In this document: positions 1-5,691 of the stretch, in pieces | How positions within the stretch are numbered: the stretch's first letter is position 1 | How the letters are laid out: every line of letters starts with the position of its first letter | NCBI GenBank assembly: GCA_017997315.1 | Contig: JAGOFF010000109.1 | Coordinates: 1 to 7,537, forward strand | Source: Clostridia bacterium | GTDB lineage: Bacteria > Bacillota > Clostridia > Saccharofermentanales > UBA5734 | Length of the DNA stretch: 7,537 nt | Direction: 5' to 3' | Translations under genes and position numbers: made by a program | Notes under the pieces: generated by a model | The model's database searches: none | Told to the model about the DNA's origin: nothing | Seen by the model: only the letters and a program-made list of their open reading frames with translations

Positions 1-32
1 GAGGGGCTGTGATCCGGATGATGGAGGTCTGA

Positions 33-1007
33 TTGTCCAGTTACGTTTTTTCCATCGGTCTGATCGTTGCGGGGCTCGTAATCGGCCAGCTTCTTCGCAG
101 AGGGGCGGCACGGGGGAGGATCCGGCATCCGGAAAGGCTGGGCAGGTCTTTGCGGCGGACCCAGCAGTTCGCCTTGCTCGGACTGAGTCCGATCGTCACA
201 TTGGGCGCTTTCTGGGGAGTGTCCGTCCGTGACGCGCGTTTCATGTCCCTCCCGTTTCTCGGCGTCGGTGCGCTGGTCCTCGGCGGCCTGCTTGGGCTGG
301 CCGCGTCCCGGCTGCTGCGGCATGACCGCGCCCGGACCGGTGCCATGTTCTGCTCGTCCTGTTTCACCAATCTGGGCAGTTTCGGCGGTCTGGTCAGCTT
401 CCTCTTCTTCGGCGAGGCGGGATATGTGATCGTGTCACTGTATCGGCTTTTTGAGGAGATCGCCTACTTTACGGTCGGATTTCCGGTCGCGAAAAGATAC
501 GGTGCCGGATCCGGCGAGGGCCCGGCCGGCAATCCGGTGCTGCGCATCCTTAAAGATCCGTACATCATGGTGTACCTGGTCTGCATCCTGTCCGGGATCC
601 TGCTCAAACTCTCCGGAATCGGCCGACCGGCTTTCATTTCTTCCATGAACGCGGTGCTGGTTCCCGTCGTATCGCTGATCCTGGTGATCACCACCGGATT
701 CAACATGCGGCTTGGAGCGATCAAGGGGTATCTCCGCGAATGCGCGGCGGTCGGCTTGGTCAAGTTCGTCGTGACTCCGGCCGTCATCACGGCGCTGGCG
801 CTGCTGACCGGCCTGGGGGAAGCGGACGGCGGGTTCGCACTGCGTGTTGTTTTTGTGCTGGCCGCCATGCCGCCGGCCTTCTACTCCCTGATTCCGCCCC
901 AGATCTACAAGCTGGATGGCGACCTTGCGAACTCCTGCTGGTTGTTCAACTCCGGTGTCTTTCTGCTTCTCCTGCCGGGACTGTATTATGTGCAGGGGCT
1001 TCTGTAG
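33..1007 (+). CDS. AEC-family (auxin efflux carrier / malate permease-like) transporter
   Basis: This is a 324-residue integral membrane protein with about ten hydrophobic segments. It probably moves an organic anion across the cytoplasmic membrane. The fold is recognised mainly from the second half: NPVLRILKDPYI near residue 168 opens the second helix bundle as in AEC proteins, and the AAMPPAFYSLIPPQIYKLD stretch at 277-295 matches the conserved AEC loop in which a proline pair is followed by a helix and a short charged segment. The first half is more divergent, with FCSSCFTNLGSFGG at 106-119 where many relatives have an SNxGFxGxP-type loop. The start is TTG at 33: an in-frame TGA at 30-32 blocks any longer version, and GGAGGT at 23-28 sits 5 nt upstream. 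The substrate cannot be read from sequence. Malate or another carboxylate is inferred from the malic enzyme and hydroxyacid dehydrogenase in the same window. It faces the symporter gene tail to tail. Confidence 0.8.
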   Translation: MSSYVFSIGLIVAGLVIGQLLRRGAARGRIRHPERLGRSLRRTQQFALLGLSPIVTLGAFWGVSVRDARFMSLPFLGVGALVLGGLLGLAASRLLRHDRARTGAMFCSSCFTNLGSFGGLVSFLFFGEAGYVIVSLYRLFEEIAYFTVGFPVAKRYGAGSGEGPAGNPVLRILKDPYIMVYLVCILSGILLKLSGIGRPAFISSMNAVLVPVVSLILVITTGFNMRLGAIKGYLRECAAVGLVKFVVTPAVITALALLTGLGEADGGFALRVVFVLAAMPPAFYSLIPPQIYKLDGDLANSCWLFNSGVFLLLLPGLYYVQGLL

Positions 1008-1035
1008 AGAGGGATGACGGCCTCGGCGCCGGATA

Positions 1036-1070
1036 ACGCCCGCACCGGTGAAACAGTCCGGTACGGGCGT
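1036..1070. terminator. Stem-loop between convergent genes, possible bidirectional terminator
   Basis: Arms at 1036-1048 (ACGCCCGCACCGG) and 1058-1070 (CCGGTACGGGCGT) pair over 13 positions with one mismatch around a 9-nt loop. The element lies 29 nt after the permease stop and 31 nt after the symporter stop on the other strand, the expected place for a shared terminator. Neither side has a good T tract, so termination activity is an inference from position and stem strength. Confidence 0.5.
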
Positions 1071-1100
1071 CTGCATGGATTCCGGGACGGATCGCCGGGA

Positions 1101-2720
1101 TCAGCGGATTCCATCAAAGCATTGGTCGACATGTCCCTTGGACAGATCGGGTTTTGTCAGCAGCCCGACCGCCACGATGACCAGGACCGCCAACGGGAAC
1201 GTAACGAGAACGGAATCGACGCGGGAGAGGTTGACGAGTGCGGTATCCGCGAGCAGGTGCGGTTTGCCGAACAACGCTTTGCACAGTCCGATCGTCGAAG
1301 CGTTCTTTGCATGGATGAAGAAGATCCAGATGAAGCTCGAGAAAAACCCCGTCGTTACGCTCGCGACGGCGGCTTTCCGTGAGAGACGCGGGAAGTACAG
1401 CGCTCCCACATATGCAGGCAGGAAAGCAGCGGCGCACAATCCGAAGAACACCGAAGTCGCCTGGGCGATCAGGCCGATGTCCGTCTTCAGGCGGTTCCCG
1501 GCGAAAGCGAGCAGTCCGCTCAGCAGGATCGTGACGAGAACACCGGATTTTGTAACGATCAACGAGTTGACTTTGATCCCGAATCCTTTGCTGAACACGT
1601 CACGGCCGATCGCGGTTCCGGCGGCATGATACAGCGATGCCAGCGTGGACATGGCCGCGGCGAGCATGGCCAGCAGGAACACCGTTCCGAACCATTCAGG
1701 CAGGAAGTTTTTCAGGAACGTCGGAATGATGTTGTCGACAACGCCTCCCGCAGCGGCCAGAGAGGTCTGCCCCGTCTGCCGGAAGAACATCACATTGGAC
1801 AACGCCCCGACAACAAACGCCACGCCGGTCATCATGAGGATGAAGACACCCCCCGAAACGACCGCCCGGTTGAGTTCCCGGTTGCTTTTGACCGTCATGA
1901 ACCGGACGACCAGCTGCGGTTGGGCCAGCACGCCGATGCCGACACCCATGACCACGGAAGATACCACCGACCACCAATAGACGGAATTGAAGACCGGCAT
2001 CCGGGTCCAGCCTTGAAATCCGCCGGCGGCCAGCTTGGCGGTCTGTTCCCGGATGGAGTCTTCGTCCATGAGGTTCGTCAGCGACAGGTGGGCCGGTGTC
2101 ACTCCGCCCAGTTTCGCATATACAAAGATCAGCAGGAGCGCCATTCCCGCAAACATGATCACTCCTTGGAAAGCGTCGGTGTACATGACCCCTTTCATGC
2201 CTCCCAGCGAGACATAGACCGCCATGACCACGACAAAAATGAGAAGGGCGACATCGAAATCCAGGTTGAACTGGGTGGATAGGAAACCGACGCCTCCCTT
2301 GAGTACCGCCGCCGTATACACGGGCATAAACAGAAAAATGACCAGACCGGAAAACCCTTGGATGAACCGTGACTGGAATCGCCGGCCCAACAGTTCCGGA
2401 AAGGTGTGGGCATCGGTGTTGTGACCCATTTTCCGGGTTCTTTTTCCAAATACGACAAAGGCGATGAACACGCCGACGAAAATGTTGAGAAAAGTCAGCC
2501 ACAGCAGGGACATGCCGAACAAACCGGCATTCCCGCCGAATCCGACAATCGCGGAGGTGCTGATGAATGTCGCGCCGTACGACAGCGCCATGATGAACGG
2601 ATGGATCTGGCGGCCGGCCAGCATGTAGTCTTTTGTGTTCTTTGTGCCCCTGTATCCGACATATCCCAGCAGGATCAGGACCAGCACATAGACGACCGTG
2701 GCGATGATCGGTAACAGCAT
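1101..2720 (-). CDS. Sodium:solute symporter (SSS family)
   Basis: This 539-residue membrane protein with about 13 predicted helices belongs to the SSS family, which couples solute uptake to inward sodium movement. Family signatures are visible in order: TKNTKDYMLAGRQIHP (26-41) after the first helix; LGGMKGVMYTDAFQG (172-186); QPQLVVRFMT (267-276); and AAAMSTLASLYHAAGT (354-369). The Ser358-Thr359 pair in the last matches the residues that help form the sodium site in PutP-like proteins. Length is normal for the family. The ATG at 2720 has GGAGG 6 nt upstream (2727-2731). It is the second gene of a two-gene operon, 39 nt after the one-helix accessory gene. Its substrate is not decidable from sequence: SSS members of this general type carry monocarboxylates, amino acids or pantothenate. 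A carboxylate such as lactate or pyruvate is suggested only by the neighbouring genes. Confidence 0.93.
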   Translation of the reverse strand: MLLPIIATVVYVLVLILLGYVGYRGTKNTKDYMLAGRQIHPFIMALSYGATFISTSAIVGFGGNAGLFGMSLLWLTFLNIFVGVFIAFVVFGKRTRKMGHNTDAHTFPELLGRRFQSRFIQGFSGLVIFLFMPVYTAAVLKGGVGFLSTQFNLDFDVALLIFVVVMAVYVSLGGMKGVMYTDAFQGVIMFAGMALLLIFVYAKLGGVTPAHLSLTNLMDEDSIREQTAKLAAGGFQGWTRMPVFNSVYWWSVVSSVVMGVGIGVLAQPQLVVRFMTVKSNRELNRAVVSGGVFILMMTGVAFVVGALSNVMFFRQTGQTSLAAAGGVVDNIIPTFLKNFLPEWFGTVFLLAMLAAAMSTLASLYHAAGTAIGRDVFSKGFGIKVNSLIVTKSGVLVTILLSGLLAFAGNRLKTDIGLIAQATSVFFGLCAAAFLPAYVGALYFPRLSRKAAVASVTTGFFSSFIWIFFIHAKNASTIGLCKALFGKPHLLADTALVNLSRVDSVLVTFPLAVLVIVAVGLLTKPDLSKGHVDQCFDGIR

Positions 2721-2759
2721 CTCTTTCCTCCATGCAGGTCTTGTACTGGAACGGAAGTA

Positions 2760-2936
2760 CTACCGTTTCTCTTCGATTTCCTTGTCCTGCCATTTGCCTT
2801 CTTCTTCGATCTGGCTGAGTTCGTCGTTGCCGCCGCGGTTCCAGTTGACGATCCCGTACACGACGCAAAGCACCGTGCTGGCGATGCACAGCAGGAAAGC
2901 GCTCCAGATCCAGACATCCGGTATCCCGAGTACCAT
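2760..2936 (-). CDS. Symporter small accessory protein (one-helix, 58 residues)
   Basis: This 58-residue protein has one transmembrane helix (about residues 9-31, IWSAFLLCIASTVLCVVYGI), then NWNRGG, then a highly charged cytoplasmic-type tail (DELSQIEEEGKWQDKEIEEKR). The pattern of a short polar N-terminus with DxWIW, a single helix ending in VYGxxNW, and an acidic/basic tail matches the small proteins annotated as 'symporter small accessory protein', which are encoded next to SSS symporters. It is presumed to be a subunit or stabiliser of the downstream carrier; no biochemical role can be read off. I chose the ATG at 2936 because AAAGGAGA (2944-2951) lies 8 nt upstream and the protein then starts like its family. 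An in-frame ATG at 3062 would give 100 residues, but it has no ribosome binding site and adds a non-family N-terminus running through the leader terminator. Confidence 0.82.
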   Translation of the reverse strand: MVLGIPDVWIWSAFLLCIASTVLCVVYGIVNWNRGGNDELSQIEEEGKWQDKEIEEKR

Positions 2937-2968
2937 AGCGGATTCTCCTTTCCTGTCCGGGTACACGC

Positions 2969-2996
2969 AAAAAACGCTCCAGACAACAGTGAAGCG
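2969..2996 (-). terminator. Leader terminator-like hairpin upstream of the accessory/symporter operon
   Basis: Read on the minus strand, CGCTTCA (2996-2990) and TGGAGCG (2981-2975) form a 7-bp stem with one G-U pair and an 8-nt loop, followed immediately by six T residues (2974-2969). It sits about 32 nt before the start codon at 2936, inside the presumed 5' leader rather than after a gene. That placement suggests premature termination (attenuation) of the symporter operon. The stem is short, so efficiency may be modest. Confidence 0.5.
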
Positions 2997-3007
2997 GAAA
3001 GAACCGG

Positions 3008-3099
3008 TTGCAGGAGTTTGCAGGAAGGAGAAAGAAGACGCTACCATGCTGCCATCCTGCATTTACGGTCATCGTATCGGGTTTGGTGCCAGCCTGCAA
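3008..3099. repeat. Cluster of four TGCAGG motifs, two direct and two inverted
   Basis: TTGCAGGA occurs at 3008-3015 and again at 3018-3025, exactly 10 bp apart. The reverse form occurs as TCCTGCA at 3055-3061 and CCTGCAA at 3093-3099. Elsewhere in the window this hexamer appears only now and then. Ten-bp phasing and opposite orientations suit a DNA-binding regulator. On the minus-strand RNA, the single TGCAGGA (3061-3055) could pair over 7 bp with either TCCTGCA copy, giving two mutually exclusive stems upstream of the leader terminator. Confidence 0.5.
3071..3099 (-). promoter_or_regulatory. Candidate sigma-70-type promoter, proximal
   Basis: On the minus strand, TTGCAG (3099-3094, 3 of 6 consensus bases) and TACGAT (3076-3071, 4 of 6) are separated by exactly 17 nt. 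The -35 box overlaps one TGCAGG motif. Transcription from here would give a leader of roughly 125 nt carrying the other three motifs and the terminator hairpin. The match is weak and it competes with the site at 3175-3183. Confidence 0.25.
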
Positions 3100-3106
3100 G
3101 GAGCAG

Positions 3107-3124
3107 ATCGGTAAATCAACCGAT
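3107..3124. repeat. Perfect inverted repeat ATCGGT-N6-ACCGAT
   Basis: Six-bp perfect arms (3107-3112 and 3119-3124) surround a 6-nt AT-rich centre in the promoter region of the accessory/symporter operon. It could be a repressor or activator operator, or a small hairpin at the 5' end of the transcript if transcription starts near 3168. Neither role can be chosen from sequence alone. Confidence 0.4.
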
Positions 3125-3174
3125 ATAAGCCGGAGCGCTGGAATGAGGTGAAGAAACGTTCAATTTTGCAATGG

Positions 3175-3183
3175 AATATAGCA
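3175..3183 (-). promoter_or_regulatory. Candidate extended -10 promoter, distal
   Basis: The minus strand reads TGCTATATT, an extended TGn plus a -10 box with 5 of 6 consensus bases. It lies just after the terminator of the reductase gene, where a promoter for the accessory/symporter operon is expected. No good -35 box stands 17 nt upstream. A start near 3168 would give a leader of about 230 nt. Confidence 0.35.
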
Positions 3184-3206
3184 GCGGCAGAACGGCGGCA
3201 GCCATG

Positions 3207-3245
3207 AAAAGAACGAAACGCCGACCGTTCGGTCGGCGCTTCGTT
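3207..3245 (-). terminator. Intrinsic terminator of the aldo/keto reductase gene
   Basis: Arms 3212-3227 and 3230-3245 pair over 16 positions with a single A-C mismatch. The core CCGACCG/CGGTCGG has a tiny loop. Read on the minus strand, the stem is followed by CTTTT (3211-3207), giving a T-rich tail. It starts 25 nt past the reductase stop codon and should isolate that gene from the symporter operon downstream on the same strand. Confidence 0.85.
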
Positions 3246-3270
3246 TCATCCGTCGGGACGGGATTCGGGA

Positions 3271-4284
3271 TCAGCGGAAGTTTTCGCGGTACAGTTCCAG
3301 CTGGACCTTGAGCAGTTCATAGGGTTTGAGACCATAGGGGCATTTCGACTCGCACTGACCGCACTCGGTGCAGTGGGTGATGTTTTCCATCCGTTCCTGC
3401 CAATCCGGAGCCAGATAGGGTTCGGCGACAGTCCGTTTCATCAGGTACGAGAGGCGGGAGGCGATGTTGATCGGAATGCCGACCGGGCACGGCAGGCAGT
3501 ACCCGCACCCGCGGCAGAAACTTCCGGTGAGTTCCGCCCGGTCCCGCTCGATATCGGCGCGCAGCGCGTCGTTCATCACGACGCCTTCCCGCTCAAAACG
3601 CAGGAAGTCCTCGAGCTCGGACATTTTCTCGATGCCCCAGATGGGAACGACGATATCCAGCCCGCGCATGAACGCATGCGCGGCTGCGGCATTGGACAAC
3701 AGGCCGCCGCTCATCCCTTTCATTGCGATGAATCCGATCCCGTTTTCGCGGCAGGCATCGACAACCGCCAGGTCGCGTGCGTCCGAAAGGTAGGACAGCG
3801 GGAACTGGACCGTGTCGTACCAGCCGGATTTTGCGGCTTCGACCGCACGATTCGCGTCGTGCTGGGTGATTCCGATGTGCCGGATCAATCCGCGCCGTTT
3901 CGCGTCCAGCGCGGCGTCATACAGACCGTCCGCCCCGCCGGGTGCCGGAAGGAAATCCGGATTGTGGAACTGATAGATATCGATGTAGTCGGTTCCGAGT
4001 TTTTCCAGACTGACCGCGAGGTCCATGACCAATCCATCGCCCGTCCTGGAGGGGGTTTTGGTGGCGATCACCAGCCGGGTCCGATCCAGGCCTTGGAATG
4101 CCTGTCCGATCTTTTCTTCGCTGTCCGAGTAACCCCGTGCGGTGTCGAAAAAATTGATCCCTCCGTCGACAGCGCGGAGCAACAGACTCTTCGCCGCGGC
4201 GAAGTCGATTCGCTGGATGGGAATGGCGCCGAATCCCGTACGGGAAACGCGCAGACCGATACGGCCGAGAGTCGTGAACTGCAT
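3271..4284 (-). CDS. Aldo/keto reductase with C-terminal 4Fe-4S ferredoxin-like domain
   Basis: The 337-residue protein has an aldo/keto reductase barrel (about 1-240) fused to an iron-sulfur tail. The usual catalytic tetrad is present: Asp47 and Tyr52 in FFDTARGYSDSEEKIG, Lys76 in IATKTPS, and His107 in YIDIYQFHNPD. The tail carries two cysteine groups, C257-C260-C263-C266-Pro and C305-C308-C311-C315-Pro, enough for two [4Fe-4S] clusters. Barrel members reduce carbonyls with NAD(P)H. This fused subfamily is common in anaerobes, its natural substrate is generally unknown, and the clusters suggest electron exchange with a ferredoxin-like partner (inference). I start at the ATG at 4284, with AGGAGG (4291-4296) 6 nt upstream; the open frame extends 72 codons further but only through the divergent promoter region. 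It is monocistronic, divergent from malic enzyme, and closed by a strong terminator. Confidence 0.92.
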   Translation of the reverse strand: MQFTTLGRIGLRVSRTGFGAIPIQRIDFAAAKSLLLRAVDGGINFFDTARGYSDSEEKIGQAFQGLDRTRLVIATKTPSRTGDGLVMDLAVSLEKLGTDYIDIYQFHNPDFLPAPGGADGLYDAALDAKRRGLIRHIGITQHDANRAVEAAKSGWYDTVQFPLSYLSDARDLAVVDACRENGIGFIAMKGMSGGLLSNAAAAHAFMRGLDIVVPIWGIEKMSELEDFLRFEREGVVMNDALRADIERDRAELTGSFCRGCGYCLPCPVGIPINIASRLSYLMKRTVAEPYLAPDWQERMENITHCTECGQCESKCPYGLKPYELLKVQLELYRENFR

Positions 4285-4338
4285 AAGAAACCTCCTGGAA
4301 AAAGATGGCACAAAACTGCCTGAAATAGACACAAATCC

Positions 4339-4347
4339 AGTATACCA
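4339..4347 (-). promoter_or_regulatory. Extended -10 promoter for the aldo/keto reductase gene
   Basis: The minus strand reads TGGTATACT: a TGn extension (4347-4345) and TATACT (4344-4339), 5 of 6 consensus bases. The predicted start near 4332 gives a leader of about 48 nt. The -35 region is poor, as expected for an extended -10 promoter. It overlaps the divergent malic enzyme promoter region. Confidence 0.55.
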
Positions 4348-4351
4348 TGTC

Positions 4352-4361
4352 GGTGTACACC
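4352..4361. promoter_or_regulatory. Palindrome GGTGTACACC, candidate shared operator
   Basis: A perfect 10-bp palindrome lies between the two divergent promoters. It covers the putative -35 box of the malic enzyme promoter and sits immediately upstream of the extended -10 of the reductase promoter. A protein bound here could affect both genes. No regulator gene is present in the window to pair with it. Confidence 0.45.
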
Positions 4362-4382
4362 CGAGAGGCTTTACGATATGAT
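4354..4382 (+). promoter_or_regulatory. Candidate sigma-70-type promoter for the malic enzyme operon
   Basis: TGTACA (4354-4359, 4 of 6 consensus bases) and TATGAT (4377-4382, 5 of 6) are 17 nt apart. Transcription would begin near 4389 and give a leader of about 67 nt. That leader contains a GC-rich 6-bp stem (CCGCGG at 4406-4411 and 4418-4423 with a 6-nt loop) ahead of the ribosome binding site. Confidence 0.5.
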
Positions 4383-4455
4383 GTCTGTGGAATGCCCGGA
4401 CCGCCCCGCGGCACGGACCGCGGCGGACGATCATCGAGCTGGAGGAGCGAACAGG

Positions 4456-5628
4456 ATGGACAAAAGGGAAATCGCACTGGCAAAACACGCGGAATGGCAA
4501 GGAAAACTCGAGGTCACCGCCCGGGCTTCCGTGGACAGCAAGGAAGCATTATCGATCGCCTACACGCCGGGAGTGGCGGAACCCTGTCTGGAAATCAGCA
4601 AGGATGTCGACCTCTCGTACAAATATACCCGCCGGTGGAACATGGTCGCTGTCGTGACCGACGGTACCGCGGTGCTGGGCCTCGGCGACATCGGACCCGA
4701 AGCCGGCATGCCGGTCATGGAAGGCAAATGTGTCCTGTTCAAGGAGTTCGGCGGCGTGGACGCCTTTCCGCTCTGTATCCGGAGCAAGAACGTGGACGAT
4801 ATCGTCCGGACTGTCGAACTGCTCGCGGGCAGTTTCGGCGGCATCAACCTCGAGGATATCTCCGCCCCGCGCTGCTTCGAGATCGAGCGACGGCTCAAGC
4901 CGCTGTGCGACATCCCGATTTTTCATGACGATCAGCACGGTACCGCGGTGGTCACCCTGGCCGCGATGATCAATGCGCTCAAGTGTGTGAAAAAAGACAT
5001 CGCCCGGATCTCCGTCGTGGTCAACGGTTCCGGTGCCGCAGGCATCGCGGTGACCCATCTGCTGATGGCGATGGGGCTGAAGGACGTCGTACTGTGCGAC
5101 CGCAAGGGAGCCATCTACGAGGGGCGCGAAGGACTGGACGGCGAGAAGGCCCGGATGGCCAAAGTTTCGAACCTGCAGCGCAAGAAGGGCACCCTGTCCG
5201 ACGTCATCAAGGGCGCGGACGTGTTTATCGGGGTTTCCGCCCCGCACCTCCTGACGGCAGCGGATGTGGCGACGATGGCACCCGATGCGATCATCTTCTC
5301 AATGGCCAATCCCGTTCCCGAGATCTTCCCGGAGGAAGCCATCGCGGGCGGGGCCCGCGTGGTCGGTACCGGCCGGAGCGACTACCCCAACCAGATCAAC
5401 AACGTGCTCGCATTCCCCGGGATCTTCCGGGGCGCGCTGGACGTCCGCGCCTCCGACATCAACGACACGATGAAGATCGCCGCGGCGAAGGCCATCGCCG
5501 GCCTCGTGGCCGACGAAGACATCACGCCCGAGTACATCCTGCCCGCCGCGTTTGATCCGCGGGTCAAAGATGCGGTGGCACGGGCGGTGGCTCAGGCGGC
5601 GAGGGACTCCGGAGTCGCCAGGATCTGA
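4456..5628 (+). CDS. NAD-type malic enzyme (oxaloacetate-decarboxylating malate dehydrogenase)
   Basis: Converts L-malate and NAD(P)+ to pyruvate, CO2 and NAD(P)H in the cytoplasm. At 390 residues it is the short bacterial form. Visible features are Tyr36 in SIAYTPGVAEPC (33-44), catalytic Lys91 in PVMEGKCVLFKEFGG, metal ligands Glu133-Asp134 in NLEDISAP and Asp159 in FHDDQHGTAVV, the Rossmann motif GSGAAG (191-196), Asp215 at the end of the second strand (VLCDRKG), SMANPVPEI, and GRSDYPNQINNVLAFPG. The acidic Asp215 favours NAD over NADP (inference). I start at the ATG at 4456, preceded by GGAGGAG (4441-4447); a frame extension to 4378 would overlap the -10 box and lacks family similarity. 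It is the first gene of the plus-strand cluster, with a stem-loop separating it from the dehydrogenase downstream. Confidence 0.96.
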   Translation: MDKREIALAKHAEWQGKLEVTARASVDSKEALSIAYTPGVAEPCLEISKDVDLSYKYTRRWNMVAVVTDGTAVLGLGDIGPEAGMPVMEGKCVLFKEFGGVDAFPLCIRSKNVDDIVRTVELLAGSFGGINLEDISAPRCFEIERRLKPLCDIPIFHDDQHGTAVVTLAAMINALKCVKKDIARISVVVNGSGAAGIAVTHLLMAMGLKDVVLCDRKGAIYEGREGLDGEKARMAKVSNLQRKKGTLSDVIKGADVFIGVSAPHLLTAADVATMAPDAIIFSMANPVPEIFPEEAIAGGARVVGTGRSDYPNQINNVLAFPGIFRGALDVRASDINDTMKIAAAKAIAGLVADEDITPEYILPAAFDPRVKDAVARAVAQAARDSGVARI

Positions 5629-5642
5629 ACGGACATAGACTG

Positions 5643-5675
5643 CCCCCGCGGAAACGGATGTTGCCGCGGGGGTTT
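5643..5675 (+). terminator. GC-rich stem-loop between malic enzyme and dehydrogenase genes
   Basis: Perfect 9-bp arms CCCCCGCGG (5643-5651) and CCGCGGGGG (5664-5672) enclose a 12-nt loop that can add three inner pairs. Only three T residues follow (5673-5675), and the next ribosome binding site begins about 5 nt later. It is therefore more likely a partial terminator or an RNA-processing/stability element setting the ratio of upstream to downstream expression than a full stop. Confidence 0.6.
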
Positions 5676-5691
5676 CCACAAGGAGCGAAAC

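Larger units (their letters stand above)
2937..3211 (-). other. Gene-free promoter and leader region of the accessory/symporter operon
   Basis: This AT-richer stretch between the reductase terminator and the accessory gene has no credible protein-coding gene. It holds two candidate promoters, an inverted repeat, four TGCAGG motifs, a perfect AACCGGTT palindrome (3002-3009), a terminator-like hairpin, and the ribosome binding site. The minus-strand leader also contains TTCTCCTT (3032-3025), an 8-nt exact complement of the AAGGAGAA around the accessory gene's ribosome binding site (2950-2943), so base pairing could mask translation initiation. I see no T-box AGGGUGGNACCGCG core and no known riboswitch core. 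Confidence 0.6.

Noticed and set aside
1..32. Tail of an upstream gene
   Set aside because: Stops exist at 10-12 and 30-32 in different frames, but the stretch is too short to tell whether either ends a real gene.
435..1076. 213-codon minus-strand open frame antisense to the AEC permease, and similar long antisense frames at 3373-4323, 4549-5247, 5299-6543 and 6746-7345
   Set aside because: All are low-complexity Arg/Gly/Asp/His-rich shadows typical of GC-rich coding DNA, lying opposite genes of clear family.
1696..3099. 467-codon minus-strand open frame overlapping the symporter and its leader
   Set aside because: It is an alternative frame of the symporter gene. Its product is Arg/His-rich without membrane helices or a recognisable family, while the overlapping frame encodes a clear SSS symporter with a ribosome binding site.
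2698..3114. 138-codon plus-strand open frame across the intergenic region
   Set aside because: Lies antisense to the accessory gene and symporter start, has no ribosome binding site at its start, and has no family features.
3046..3114. 22-codon plus-strand ORF after an AAGGAG sequence at 3025-3030
   Set aside because: The purine run is about 15 nt from the ATG, too far for a normal ribosome binding site. The purine run is better explained as the complement of the minus-strand leader segment.
2937..3211. T-box or known riboswitch in the symporter leader
   Set aside because: The TGGCACC near 3086-3092 resembles part of a T-box, but the conserved AGGGUGGNACCGCG core and specifier stem are not present, and no TPP, SAM, glycine or fluoride riboswitch core was recognised.
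4378..4455. 26-codon N-terminal extension of malic enzyme
   Set aside because: The upstream start overlaps the predicted -10 box and has no ribosome binding site. The ATG at 4456 has GGAGGAG and gives the usual family length.
4285..4500. 72-codon N-terminal extension of the aldo/keto reductase
   Set aside because: It runs through the divergent promoter region and into the malic enzyme gene. The ATG at 4284 has a perfect AGGAGG and starts the family-typical MQFTTLGRIGL.
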